DNA from: Mastigias papua
Lineage: Eukaryota; Cnidaria; Scyphozoa; Rhizostomeae; Mastigiidae
Reading direction: 5' to 3'
Assembly: GCA_964019165.1 (NCBI GenBank)
Contig: OZ025279.1
Coordinates: forward strand, 3,861,602 to 3,925,601
DNA: 64,000 nucleotides
The notes under the pieces were generated by a model, which ran no database searches, was not told where the DNA came from, and saw only the letters and a program-made list of their open reading frames with translations. Below, piece after piece: positions 21,343 through 34,411 of the stretch. Both the position numbers and the translations under genes were made by a program. Every line of letters starts with the position of its first letter. The stretch's first letter is position 1.

Positions 21343-22083
21343 GTAACTGATGTTATTTCTTCTGTATATTCACACACAGTCACAAACACGGAGAGAGAGA
21401 ACTGGGAAGTTTGTTTTGGCCCCAGGGCGGATTCAGAACTCACAGTGTTTAGATCAGGAGACCCCTGTGCTAATCACTTGTGCCATCTAGGCACAAAAAG
21501 AATAGCGGTGGAATCTTAAGGTCATTCCACTGTGAGCTCCCCACCGTATCTACGGCCTTCTCTATGATTCGGCATATACTCTCAGGTACTAAATAAACGT
21601 CCCCCCCGCTTATTAATTTTTCGATTTTTTCCAACCCCCCGGACCTTATTGGGACCCAACGTTTATTGATTTTTAGGAAAATGAAACTGTTTACAAGCTC
21701 CTCATTTTATTTCCTTTCAGTTGATAGTACCGTCCACGATCAAGCATTCGACTGTTTCGTTTAAAACAAGTGTCAATTGATATCAAAACAAGTCACAATT
21801 GATAGGTATCGAAGCATGTGTGTGTTGATATCAAACCATAGTCAATTGACTTTGGTCAAAAACGACTTTTGTTATTACACTTTCTGGCATACTACTTCTA
21901 AGACATGTCGCGAAAAATTGCTTCTGCAATGGCAGCCAACGACAATGACAATCTGCTTTTGTTTTTTTATAATCATTTTAAGCTCTTTATCTTTTTCCGA
22001 CCTCCTGTTTATTAGGACCCCCAGTATATTTGGCACTTGAGAGTAATGCCTTCTTCAAAATCAAGCGTACTTTATTCTCTTCC
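21343..22083. other. No gene recognised; cytosine-rich repeat fragments
   Basis: 21589-21660 has CCCCCCCGCTTATTAA and similar motifs, and 21998-22025 has GTTTATTAGGACCCCC. They resemble the subterminal motifs of the split DNA transposon at 13.6/19.4 kb, but no matching terminal repeats were found. Confidence 0.35.
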
Positions 22084-22226
<143 letters not shown>

Positions 22227-22254
22227 TACTTCTCTGGACCACACGGTTTGTCCG

Positions 22255-22810
22255 CTGCAAAGTTGGTGATCCTGAGATGTGCCCAGTTTACCTAAAATTG
22301 CCCTGGATTGGTAATGTGTCATCAACATTTGAAAACCAAATTAACAAAGCCATTACGTCCTGATTTTATGCTGTGAAGCCTCGTGTGGTCTACAATACTA
22401 AGGTCATGCTACCATCTGCTAAAAAAGATAGCGTTCCTACCACTCAAAAAAGTTGTGTAGTTTATGAGTTGTCGTGCCGATGTGAAGCTTGGTACGTAGG
22501 GCGCACTGCGCAGAGACTAGCAGACAGAATAGAACAACGTGTACCCACGAGCATCAGGACGAAAAACACCATAATAAGGGAACAGCCACCTCGTATGTGT
22601 CAAAGCTCTAATTCTAAAATGAAAAGTGATTGGGCCATAGGACAACATCTCATTAAAAACCCACAATGCGCCAAAACATATTCAGATGATAATTTTCGGA
22701 TCATTAGGCAAGCAAGATCGTCCTTTCATATAAGTGCTTAGGAATCAATTTACATAAAGACTCAAAACCCAGTCTTGTGTAAACAAAAAGAGTTCATTTT
22801 CTCACTTGGA
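22255..22810 (+). pseudogene. Penelope-like element fragment: RT tail plus GIY-YIG endonuclease
   Basis: The plus frame reads EMCPVYLKLPWIGNVSSTFE, a TGA in place of an expected Cys codon near 22362, then VVYNTKVMLPSAKKD and the GIY-YIG core VVYELSCRCEAWYVGRTAQ. The tail after the 22741 stop still reads SIYIKTQNPVLCKQKEFVF, ending near 22810. GIY-YIG nucleases nick the target so that the RT can prime. Only the C-terminal third of the element is present. Confidence 0.85.
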
Positions 22811-23026
22811 CTCTTCAAGTAAACAATGTTGAATAGGTGCCAAGTGGCCAATCATACGGCTAACTGGACACATTATTCATCATATCACGTGTACCCGGAT
22901 CTGCCTATATATTTCGGTTCAGCTTTCGGTCGGTATCCGACATTTCATACTCTGACGAGTGTTGGACGAAAAAGGACTTTTCAGTATGTCTACAACTTGG
23001 TACCGCTTTTTCGTGCTGTAGTGAAG
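22811..23026 (+). mobile_element. 3' untranslated tail of the PLE fragment
   Basis: It contains CAAGTGGCCAATCATA, a TATTTCGGTTCA block and the hammerhead at 22946-22988, then runs into (TA)n. The same sequence, inverted, is at 51830-52110. Confidence 0.8.
22946..22988 (+). ncRNA. Type-I hammerhead ribozyme (HHR-A)
   Basis: Stem I is CATACT (22946-22951) with AGTATG (22983-22988), six perfect pairs. Core CTGACGA (22952-22958), short stem II in GTGTTGGAC, then GAA and a stem III AAAG/TTTT with a GAC loop. C at 22982 is position 17, so cleavage would follow it. PLE-borne hammerheads with short stem III are an established class. Confidence 0.8.
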
Positions 23027-23790
<764 letters not shown>

Positions 23791-23813
23791 ATATAAATAT
23801 ATATATATATATA

Positions 23814-24410
23814 TATAAGAATAATAATAAAAGTTATACCATACTGTCATACGCGACCGTCGGTTTCATGTTTCCAATCTTCAGGCGTATAGATGTAGAT
23901 ACGAAAACATAGTGTGATATGCGCATAACAAATCATCAATAGAATCCAGTTCGTAATTTGGAATGCAGATCGTTAGGATATTGCTTCAATGTTCTTAATA
24001 GGAATTTGTTTTCGTGGCGGCATTTGCTGATCAGTTCTGACCTTTTATTAAGGAGTCTTCTATCATCTATTGAATTAATAATAAATAGCTCTTCATATAG
24101 ACATAGATTGCATCTTCCATTATTTTGCACACTATTCGTTCTTTTTAATATTTTCCAACCCATCTCAAAGTCCTTGTTATTTTCTTTCAACTGCCAAATA
24201 TGCTTCGTTAATTCAGTACTGTTCCGGTATTTACTATTATTAAAATCTTTTATATGGTTTCTATATCTTTCCTTGAATGGTCTTTCCGATAATCCAATGT
24301 ACGTTTTTATGTCTCCTTTAGACTTAACAGATGCTTGATATATTATGTTACGAGTGAGGGATTTTCCTTGTAGTGGGTAGCTTTCGTGGTTACGGCAATT
24401 GCAGAGGCGG
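23814..24410 (-). pseudogene. Left arm of PLE palindrome: GIY-YIG fragment on minus strand
   Basis: Exactly 597 bp, a near-complete inverted copy of 24471-25067. On the minus strand it encodes the same GIY-YIG C-terminus and 3' tail, starting at the CCGCCTCTG end. A few substitutions separate the arms (for example GGGTAGC versus GGGCAGC near 24378). The innermost sequence of the ORF is missing on this side. Confidence 0.9.
23849..23890 (-). ncRNA. Type-I hammerhead ribozyme (HHR-B)
   Basis: Minus strand: stem I ATACGC with GCGTAT (six perfect pairs), core CTGAAGA, short stem II in TTGGAAACAT, GAA, stem III ACC/GGT with GAC loop, then C17 complementary to 23855. All conserved core positions are present. 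Confidence 0.8.
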
Positions 24411-24470
24411 AATTAGAATTATAATATCATCACATAATGCTTTACAACTGAAAACAAAAAATGATATTAA
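24411..24470 (+). other. 60-bp spacer of the PLE palindrome
   Basis: It belongs to the right-hand PLE copy: the frame SSHNALQLKTKNDINR leads into CNCRNHESC. The left arm is therefore the truncated partner. Confidence 0.7.
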
Positions 24471-25067
24471 CCGCCTCTGCAATTGCCGTAACCACGAAAG
24501 CTGCCCACTACAAGAAAAATCCCTCACTCGTAACATAATATATCAAGCATCTGTTAAGTCTAAAGGAGACATAAAAACGTACATTGGATTATCGGAAAGA
24601 CCATTCAAGGAAAGATATAGAAACCATATAAAAGATTTTAATAATAGTAAATACCGGAACAGTACTGAATTAACGAAGCATACTTGGCAGTTGAAAGAGA
24701 ATAACAAGGACTTTGAGATGGGTTGGAAAATATTAAAAAGAACGAATAGTGTGCAAAATAATGGAAGATGCAATCTATGTCTATATGAAAATCTATTTGT
24801 TATTAATTCAATAGATGATAGAAGACTCCTTAACAAAAGGTCAGAACTGATCAGCAAATGCCGCCACGAAAACAAATTCCTATTAAGAACATTGAAGCAA
24901 TAACCTAACGATCTGCATTCCACCTTACGAACTGGAGTCTATTGATGATTCGTTATGCGCATATCAAACTATGTTTACGTATCTACATCTATACGCCTGA
25001 AGATTGGAAACATGAAACCGACGGTCGCGAATGACAGTATGGTATAACTTTTATTATTATTCTTATA
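24471..25067 (+). pseudogene. Right arm of PLE palindrome: GIY-YIG endonuclease fragment
   Basis: The frame to 24903 encodes CNCRNHESCPLQEKS, then the GIY-YIG part KTYIGLSERPFKERYRNH, TELTKHTWQLKENNK and a C-terminal NKRSELISKCRHENK. This is the characteristic PLE endonuclease with its Cys-rich lead-in. No RT precedes it, so it is a 5'-truncated copy. The 3' tail carries hammerhead HHR-C. Confidence 0.88.
24991..25032 (+). ncRNA. Type-I hammerhead ribozyme (HHR-C)
   Basis: The same core as HHR-B (CTGAAGA at 24997-25003; stem III ACC/GGT; C17 at 25026). Stem I is ATACGC with GCGAAT, five pairs and one A-A mismatch, so it is probably weaker than its mirror copy. Confidence 0.75.
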
Positions 25068-25131
25068 ACGCTCCATTCAATTTTCGAGCACTGTAGTGTT
25101 GTAAAAGATGCAGTTGAGGTATCGCCTCTCG

Positions 25132-26819
<1,688 letters not shown>

Positions 26820-27039
26820 CTATTCTTCTTAACCGTTCTTACCTGTTTTCGCTACATTGATTCCTTTTTCGACTAATAAATTCGATTGATGATTTAACGT
26901 TTGTTTATGTACCAAGAAGTTTTTCATTGTAATTAGCAACTGATGATGGATTGGAACAATCCGAAACATGTATTGCACACTTAAAAGCATTGTCGTATTT
27001 TTTCGTCTTATATCTACTCTTATATCATCGAGAAATTTT
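26820..27039 (+). mobile_element. 3' tail of the intact PLE copy
   Basis: Similar in layout to the tail at 28780-28946. It holds a hammerhead at 26936-26976 and ends in the assembly gap. Confidence 0.75.
26936..26976 (+). ncRNA. Hammerhead ribozyme with minimal stem III (HHR-F)
   Basis: Stem I GCAA (26936-26939) with TTGC (26973-26976). Core CTGATGA (26940-26946), one extra T, perfect stem II GGATTG/CAATCC with a GAA loop, then GAA. Stem III is only ACATGT, which is self-complementary: two pairs inside one molecule, six if two molecules pair. Position 17 is A at 26972. Short palindromic stem III is typical of hammerheads that act as dimers. Confidence 0.55.
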
Positions 27040-27239
27040 NNNNNNNNNNNNNNNNNNNNNNNNNNNNNNNNNNNNNNNNNNNNNNNNNNNNNNNNNNNNN
27101 NNNNNNNNNNNNNNNNNNNNNNNNNNNNNNNNNNNNNNNNNNNNNNNNNNNNNNNNNNNNNNNNNNNNNNNNNNNNNNNNNNNNNNNNNNNNNNNNNNNN
27201 NNNNNNNNNNNNNNNNNNNNNNNNNNNNNNNNNNNNNNN
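27040..27239. other. Assembly gap (200 N)
   Basis: Exactly 200 undetermined bases, probably a fixed-size placeholder between two PLE copies of opposite orientation. Confidence 0.99.
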
Positions 27240-27478
27240 TGTCTGCATTTGGATAATAGTTCAGTTCTTCTATTTAATAGGCTGCGGGGATTAGATCTTA
27301 AGATGGCTACTTTTTCAGTTAGGTAAAGGATGCATCTGCTTGGACCCGCTTTATAAGATGGTGCACGGGCGGCTATACTCCATTTGATTTGGTATTTGGT
27401 GCTGTTGCTTTTAAGCATCCATATATGTTTGGATAGTTCCGTTTCATTTATGTAGGTTTTATTTCTGAAAAATTTCAT
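27240..27478 (-). pseudogene. Minus-strand PLE GIY-YIG C-terminal fragment beside the gap
   Basis: The minus frame reads TELSKHIWMLKSNSTKYQIK, PSRCILYLTEKVAILRSN and LLNRRTELLSKCR, the same C-terminal block as the 24.8-kb PLE but a diverged family. It is cut by the N run. Confidence 0.75.
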
Positions 27479-27669
27479 GTGATTGTTTTACCTTGTTTTG
27501 AAATAGCCTTTAGAACTAAATATATATATAGCTATATAATTATGTATAAATCGCCTATATAACTGAGTTATAGCTGCACAACAAACATGGCCAACAACAT
27601 CAAAAGGCATAATCATAACATATTAAATAGCAACACTTGCCAAGCATGATGTTTAGTATACAGAGCCGT

Positions 27670-28779
27670 CGTGTAAGTTGAACTCACTAAATTATTCTCA
27701 ATTGCTACTTCTCAAACTCGTTTTCTTTTTTATGGTAAAGTGTTTGATCAAATTGATGGTGTTGCTATGGGTTCTCCGCTTGCACATGTGTTGGCTAATC
27801 TTTTCTTAGGACACTATGAAAATATATGGCTCAAACAGTACTATGGCCCTTCTGTTCATTTCTACCGGTGTTACGCTGATGACACTTTCTGTGTTTTCAA
27901 CAATGAAAATGAGGCTCTTCTATTTTCAATTTTCTTAATTCACAACATCCCAATATCAAATTTACCATGGAAAAAGAAACCAATAGGATTCTATCCTTTC
28001 TTGATGTCTGCATTGATAATAACGATCCTTCTTGTCTTAAAACTTCAGTTTATCGTAAAAAGACTTTTACCGGATTGCTTACTAATTTCTTTAGCTTAAT
28101 TTCTTTCTCTTTTAAGGTTGGGCCCATCCGTACTCTAGTGGATAGAGCTTACAAAATTAATAAATCTCTTCTCTCATTCAATAATGATGTTAAAAAGCTT
28201 ACACATATACTTAAGAGGAATCAATTTCCTGAATATTTGATAAATAGGGTCATCAAATCATACCTCACTCACGGTAGTACTTCTGCACCATCTGAAAATA
28301 ATGATACTCTCTACTTTAAGCTACCATATCTTCCTTTTACCAATTTTGCCCAGCGTAAAGTTCGTACATTAATCAAGAGATATTGCAGTAACCTCCAAAT
28401 TAAACTGATCTGATATTTTCTTCCTTCAAGATTAAAAACCTAATAAAATGTAAAAGATTCTGTGCCTAGATCTCTCCGTTCTTGTGTTGTGTACAAGTTT
28501 GTTTGTGCGGGATGTAACTCCGTATATATTGGCAAAACGTGCTGACACATCTCAACTAGAATTCGCGAGCATCTTTTTACAGATAAAAATCCACATGTAT
28601 TTAAACATCTACAACGCTCCGAAGCCTGTAAAGATTCTTGTAATGACAGTTGTTTTAAAGTTATCGATTCAGCTAAAATATATCATCAACTTAAAATTAA
28701 GGAAGCTATCCATATCCTATGGGAGGGGCCTGACTTAAATAAACAGGTCCAGCATTACAATTTCTCCCTAGCGTTCTAG
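27670..28779 (+). pseudogene. Second PLE copy, RT plus GIY-YIG, frameshifted
   Basis: Related to the 25.3-kb ORF. RT part: [20 protein letters not shown] and RCYADDTFCVF (27740-27900); a frameshift near 27930; then LSFLDVCIDNNDPSCLKTS through YCSNLQIKLI with a stop at 28413. The GIY-YIG part lies beyond stops: [14 protein letters not shown] near 28500, where the next residue is a TGA stop in place of the usual Ser/Arg, and a C-terminus ending near 28779. It lacks everything before RT motif B. Confidence 0.88.
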
Positions 28780-28864
28780 CAGTTATCTAACGTTTTTCGT
28801 TCTTTTCTTAATTCGAACCATTTGTCGTTATACCTTCGATTGATTTTACAACATTGTTAGTATA

Positions 28865-28906
28865 TTCTCTGAAGATGGATTGAGCAAGATCCGAAAGATG
28901 TTTTGC
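28865..28906 (+). ncRNA. Degenerate hammerhead-like core in second PLE tail
   Basis: CTGAAGA, an extra T, hairpin GGAT...ATCC, then GAAA. It is homologous to HHR-F, but stem I no longer pairs and the second stem III pair is lost (GAAAGATGTT). Probably inactive. Confidence 0.4.
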
Positions 28907-28941
28907 AAACTTAGAGCGATTGTCGTGTTTTTGCGTATCGT

Positions 28942-29155
<214 letters not shown>

Positions 29156-29325
29156 AATTTATAATTTGATTTATAATTAATATTTAATTAATATTAATAT
29201 ATATTAATAATACTAATATTGTATATTTATATCAATATATTTATTTAATAGTTGATTTATATTTATAATTTAATTTAATATAATTTATTATGTTTAATTT
29301 ACTTTATCTATTCATTTCTTGTATT
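29156..29325. other. AT-rich sequence, nothing recognised
   Basis: Almost pure A/T with ATTTAATTAATATT-like degenerate repeats. Possibly a decayed microsatellite. Confidence 0.5.
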
Positions 29326-29363
29326 TAGCCTGACGATTGGGAACATGAAACTTAAAGTTGCTA
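29326..29363 (+). ncRNA. Type-I hammerhead ribozyme (HHR-D)
   Basis: Stem I TAGC (29326-29329) with GCTA (29360-29363). Core CTGACGA (29330-29336), short stem II in TTGGGAACAT, GAA, stem III ACT/AGT with a TAA loop, and T at 29359 as position 17. Related to HHR-B and HHR-C but with compensating changes in stems I and III. Confidence 0.75.
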
Positions 29364-29384
29364 CAGCGCGTGTTTGATCACTAT

Positions 29385-29730
<346 letters not shown>

Positions 29731-29757
<27 letters not shown>

Positions 29758-29790
29758 TGTATGTATGTATGTATGTATGTATGTATGTAT
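29731..29790. repeat. (GTAT)15 microsatellite
   Basis: A pure tetranucleotide run directly joined to the TA tract. Confidence 0.97.
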
Positions 29791-30700
29791 ATTACAGGAA
29801 CTCTGTATGTTACTATGACAAGTATCCCAGTAATGATTACCTCCTATGACTCGGAGGTTTACAAATATATTGACTTATCTTGTCTTTTCTTCCCTTAGAG
29901 CTACAAGTAACACAGAAAGGTTTCAGAACTGCGATTCGTGTAACAAAGTGTATATGAATATCTCAATGTAGATTGTTGCAAATTGCAGTTACATCCTATA
30001 ATACAAATGTCACTCGGACTTCAAAATGATATTTGAGTGGTATTTAGTTTGCCAGCCGATGGTGTGAAAAAGAAACCAGAAAATTAAATTAATGGCAAAA
30101 TACCTGATGAGTGATTCTTGTATGAGTTGTCGAGCTTAAAATTGTATAGTTTTGTATTTGAGTTTAGAAGTAGCTTCCCTGACCAATAAGAATTACATTG
30201 AGTAAATCTTGTGGCAATTTTGCACTCTTTCTGTTGAGAAGATTCGTCCTATCTTTCTCACAAGCATTACATATGGCCATAGTATGTTTACTTTATATTA
30301 GATATATGAAGAAGTGACATCTGAAAGTTAGGATGACTGCCAATAAAGTCATCATTTTCTTCTTGATTTTCTTTTGATGACAATATTCCAGTTAATTAAG
30401 ACATTCCGTTACTATTTCGACACTATCATTATTGACATACTATTGACACATAAGGTTCAACCCAAGCTTGGGTAGCCTTGGAACTCTTTATATTACCAGG
30501 CAATAAATATTGGTCGTCATCCGCATATCATGAGCATTTTTTTCTTTAGTATTTCCTTTCCTTGACACAGTAATTTCGCATTGTTGAAACAGTGGACATT
30601 TTATTGCAGCGCAGGACAATCATTAGCTGTCTCTCCCCCATTTGTTTTACCAGAAGATTGCTTTTACGCAGTAGGTAATCAAAGCATACAAACGACTTCA
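29791..30700. other. No gene recognised
   Basis: AT-rich, short frames only. The right end grades into the LINE on the minus strand. Confidence 0.5.
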
Positions 30701-31938
30701 GACAAATTCACATGGAGAAATAGAGAAATTTCTAATCGAATTGATGTTAATATAATCCAATAATAAGTTATTTATGTTTGCAAGTGGTAAACTTTTTAAC
30801 TTTCCATAGTTAGAGCTATAATCGTTTTTGGAATTTAACTCAGAGTTGGATATATTGTTCTGGACGATATTTGTTCTAGTACTGATACCATCAGTAGCTA
30901 CTTGCTTTATATCATCTTTATTAAGTATATACGTATTAGGTAGATTATAGATTGAGCTACTTGTTGTTCTTCTAAGAGGTTCTTTAAAGTGTAAAACTAT
31001 GCTCCTATTTAAAAAGAGATTTCACCTTACTGATAATGTTTTTCGCCAGTTGACCATTTCCTTTATAATTAAGGTGCAGACCACGCCTTCCCAAGTGCTC
31101 CATCTGGATGGTATTTTGACGTAGGATGATCCGACTTGTGGAAGCACGTCATTCAATTTCTTTCCTTTCCTGTTTATTTCTGAGTTGTCCTTTCGCAGAA
31201 TGATTTGTGATATCACAATCTGACATTTTGGTAGAATTGGATGTATAAATCTTTTAAGCTCATTCAGCTTCTCTACTACTTCTTCAGGTTTTCTGCTATC
31301 CAGATCATTCGTTCCAATAACCAGGAGGATCTTTTCAGGAGCTTTCTTGAGTAAAGGTTTTAAGTAGTCGAACATGTCATCTGTCGTTGCACCAGGGAAA
31401 CTTCTGGCTCTCATATTGTATCGATGACTAAGAGTTCCCTGATCTATATTGGATATTAAGATAACGCCAGCGATAAAGATTGTATTTATCCATTTCTGAT
31501 CGGGAGATTTTCTATTTGGCTCAGCTTCAGGTCGAGTATCTTTTATTTCCGTACTGTCATATTCGGATTTTCTGCAATCAATGCGACTATGATGATTTGC
31601 TTTTGCTGGACTTCATTGCTTGATATTTCTGTAGCCTTTAATTTAAACACAGTTTACGTTGTTTCTCTAATGATTGTTGAGCATCCTTTTGGTTGTTATT
31701 GATACATTCTTCTTTTTCAGTTGAGGTCTGAATGCCTTCCACGTCATGTTCTATTGTTGCTTTCTTATTGTGCGACTGAATGCTGGAACATCATAGCTGT
31801 TCCCTTTGAGCCTTTTTGTGACGGACTTTTGGCTTGTATAGATCTGCTACAAAATCCCTTGTGACTTGCTCTTGATGAGAATTATTGGTCTTCAACATTT
31901 TATTCTCTATTTCCAGCTGACAATTTCCTTCCATTAAT
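30700..31938 (-). pseudogene. LINE ORF1 with SGNH-hydrolase-like domain, start of endonuclease
   Basis: The minus frame (31414-31022) has RSFPGATTDDMFDYLKPLLK, ILLVIGTNDLDSRKPEEVV and CQIVISQIILRKDNSEI, the GTND block of SGNH/GDSL-type esterases found in ORF1 of several CR1-like LINEs. A frameshift near 31110 hides the C-terminal catalytic block, which then reads GRRGLHLNYKGNGQLAKNII in another frame, with the expected His. Downstream to about 30700 the frame continues to NINSIRN, the usual start of the endonuclease, and is cut there. The 5' end is cut by the mariner end at 31939. Confidence 0.75.
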
Positions 31939-32335
31939 ACGAGGGGCGTTCAAAAAGTTTCCGGATGTGAAATATCTAAGTTTATTTGTTTAAATCTTTT
32001 CAAAGTACTCTCCAGCATTGTCTATACATTTTTGCATGCGCTGAAACCACTTCTGGAACATGCTCGCCCACTTTGATTGTGATATGGCTTCAATGTGCTT
32101 TAGAAATGCCTCCACTGCAAGATCAGGGGTATCAAACCTCACTCCATGTAGCTTTAACTTAACAAAAGGGAAGACGAAGAGGTCGCAGGGAGCCAAATCA
32201 GGACTGTAAGGGGGATGTTCCAGCTGATAGACCCTTTCCGCATTCAGAAATTCTTGCGTAGCAGCTGCCCTTTGTACAGCAGCATTGTCATGATGCAAAG
32301 CAAGCCACGATGCCTTGTTCTTGGGCGTCTTTTAG
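31939..32335 (-). pseudogene. Half of a mariner transposon: transposase C-terminus and inverted repeat
   Basis: The minus frame encodes ALHHDNAAVQRAAATQEFL, then LEHPPYSPDLAPCDLFVFP, the second and third catalytic Asp of a mariner DDD transposase, ending NAGEYFEKI and a stop at 31990. The terminal repeat starts near 31939 with ACGAGGGGCGTTCAAAAAG. The other half, including the first Asp and DNA-binding domain, is missing: at about 32335 LINE sequence begins. Confidence 0.88.
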
Positions 32336-34411
32336 CAACTGCAGCAAGCACAAGAGGCAAATATTCTCTCACACAACTCGAAAAGAATATGGACTTTTCG
32401 ATCGTGAGAACAAAGAAATCCTCATAGTAGGCGACACAAATTGTGACCTTCTAAAGGTGACTTCGACAGAGATGGATTCCAATCTTGTAGGCAATTCAAT
32501 ACACATGAGAAATATTTATAGCCTGTTTGGATTCAAGCAAGTGATTAAAGAACCAACCAGCGAGACGTTGGACTCGTCTTCTCTGATAGATCATGTTGCA
32601 ACTAACTTGCCTGCAAATATTGTTGATTCAGGCGTTCTTAAAATTCCGCTTAGCGATCATTATGTAGTATTTTGCATTCGCAAATTTCGGGGCTCCTTAC
32701 AGCGACAACCCAAACTTATCAGAAGTAGAAGAATGAAAAACTTTGACCATGTAAGTGTTTTATTTGATCTAAGCCAGATTGATTGGGATGGTATTGTACG
32801 TAGTTATGATAACATCCATGATGCCGTTCAACAATGGTCTACAATACTGTATCTTGTCATTGAGATGCATGCCCCCCTTGCAGGATATGAGAGTATCTAA
32901 CAAATACTCCCCATAGCTTAATGGCGATTTTAGAAAGCTTTCTCGTGAGAGGGACAGAATAAAAAGCGTTGCCGTTAAGCGTAAATCCGCTTTACTGATG
33001 GATGCTTACGGGCAGCTGCGAAATAAGACAAACACTCTCAACAAAAGTCTCAAACGAGAATACTTTTCCAAGAACCTAGCTGCCTGCAAAGGTGACCTAG
33101 AGCAGTCATGGAAAACAATAAACCTCCTGTTGAATAAAAGATCTAAAACTACCAATATCGATTCCCTAAAAGTGCACGAACAGGAGATAAATAATGATCA
33201 TGATATCGCTAACTCGATGAACGATTACTTCTGCAGTGTCGGGAGGAATCTCAGTGACAAAAATACCCGCCCAGCCTAATCCCCTCTGTCTCATAATTAC
33301 GACATAAGCAATCCCTCGAATGGAAGAGAACAATTCAAATTCGTTGACATCAACTAAAGGACCACCGAGAAAGCCTTGAATAAGATCAAGACATCGCATG
33401 GGTCTGGTGTGGATAACATTGCCAGCTTTTTCTTAAAAGTGGCCTTTCCTGCTATTTCTGATTCACTCTGCGATATTTTTAACCTTTCCTTATCTTCTGG
33501 AGTTTTCCCTGACAGCTGGAAAGTTGCTAGAGTAGTTCCAATATCTAAGGAGGCCCTATCTGATGATAGATCGAATTATAGGCCTATGTCTGTCCTACCA
33601 GCGGCGTCTAGATTATTTGAAAAACTTGTGTACGACCAACTTTATCGATACCTAGACGAAAACAAACTCATATGCTTGCAACAATCTGGTTTTCGCTCTT
33701 TGCACTCCGTTGTCACATGCCTTCTAAAATGCACGAATGACTGGCATGTCAACATTGGCTAACGGAAATTTACAGCTTTGATCTTCATTGATCTCAAGAA
33801 GGCCTTTGATACCGTTGATCATGGAATTCTTTTAGATAAGATGAAAAAGTTCTATGGTATCAGTGGCATTGAACACGATTGGTTTCGATCGTATTTGAAT
33901 AACAGAAGGCAGTTTTGCAAAGTAAATGGTGTCTCTTCTGACATCAAAGATATCGATATTGGAGTGCCACAAGGGTCTTGTTTGGGACCACTTCTTTTTC
34001 TGCTTTATGTAAATGATCTTCCCTTGGCACTAAAAAAGGCTGAGACAAACATGTATGCTGATGATACCATGATTTCATATTCTTCCAAACTTTGGATGAA
34101 TTGCACATGGTGTTAAACGCTGAACTTGTTGTTATCGAGAAATGGCTTCAAGGTAACAAGCTATCATTGAACGTCGACAAAACTCAGGCTATGATAGTTG
34201 GCTCTATGCAAAATGTAAATAAAATGGTGGTGCAGCCTACTTTGTTGCGGGTGTTCCACGTAGGTGGTACTGATATTGACTTAGTGAACAAAGTAAAATA
34301 CCTTGGCCTCCATATAGACAATAGTCCAACGTGGAAGTGCCAAATTGAGAATATAAAAGGGAGAGTTTCTCGCGCAATAGGCCTTTTAAAATATTGTAAA
34401 AACTTTATATC
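32336..34411 (+). pseudogene. CR1/L2-like LINE: endonuclease and RT, several stops
   Basis: Plus strand. The endonuclease C-terminal half has EILIVGDTNCDLL, SSLIDHVATNLPANI and PLSDHYVVF. Next comes a linker, then RT motifs: DNIASFFLKVAFPA, ARVVPISKEALSDDRSNYRP, FIDLKKAFDTVDHG, GVPQGSCLGPLLFLLYVND and MYADDT. Stops at about 32898, 33277, 33355 and 33760 and a frame change near 34090 break the ORF. It is truncated at 5' by the mariner junction and at 3' near 34411, where a minus-strand LINE abuts. Confidence 0.88.

Noticed and set aside
21587..22030. A second MITE bounded by cytosine-rich ends
   Set aside because: The two ends do not form an inverted repeat when compared base by base.
23936..24338. 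Two overlapping genes, one on each strand
   Set aside because: Both are frames of the same PLE fragment and its antisense within the palindrome.
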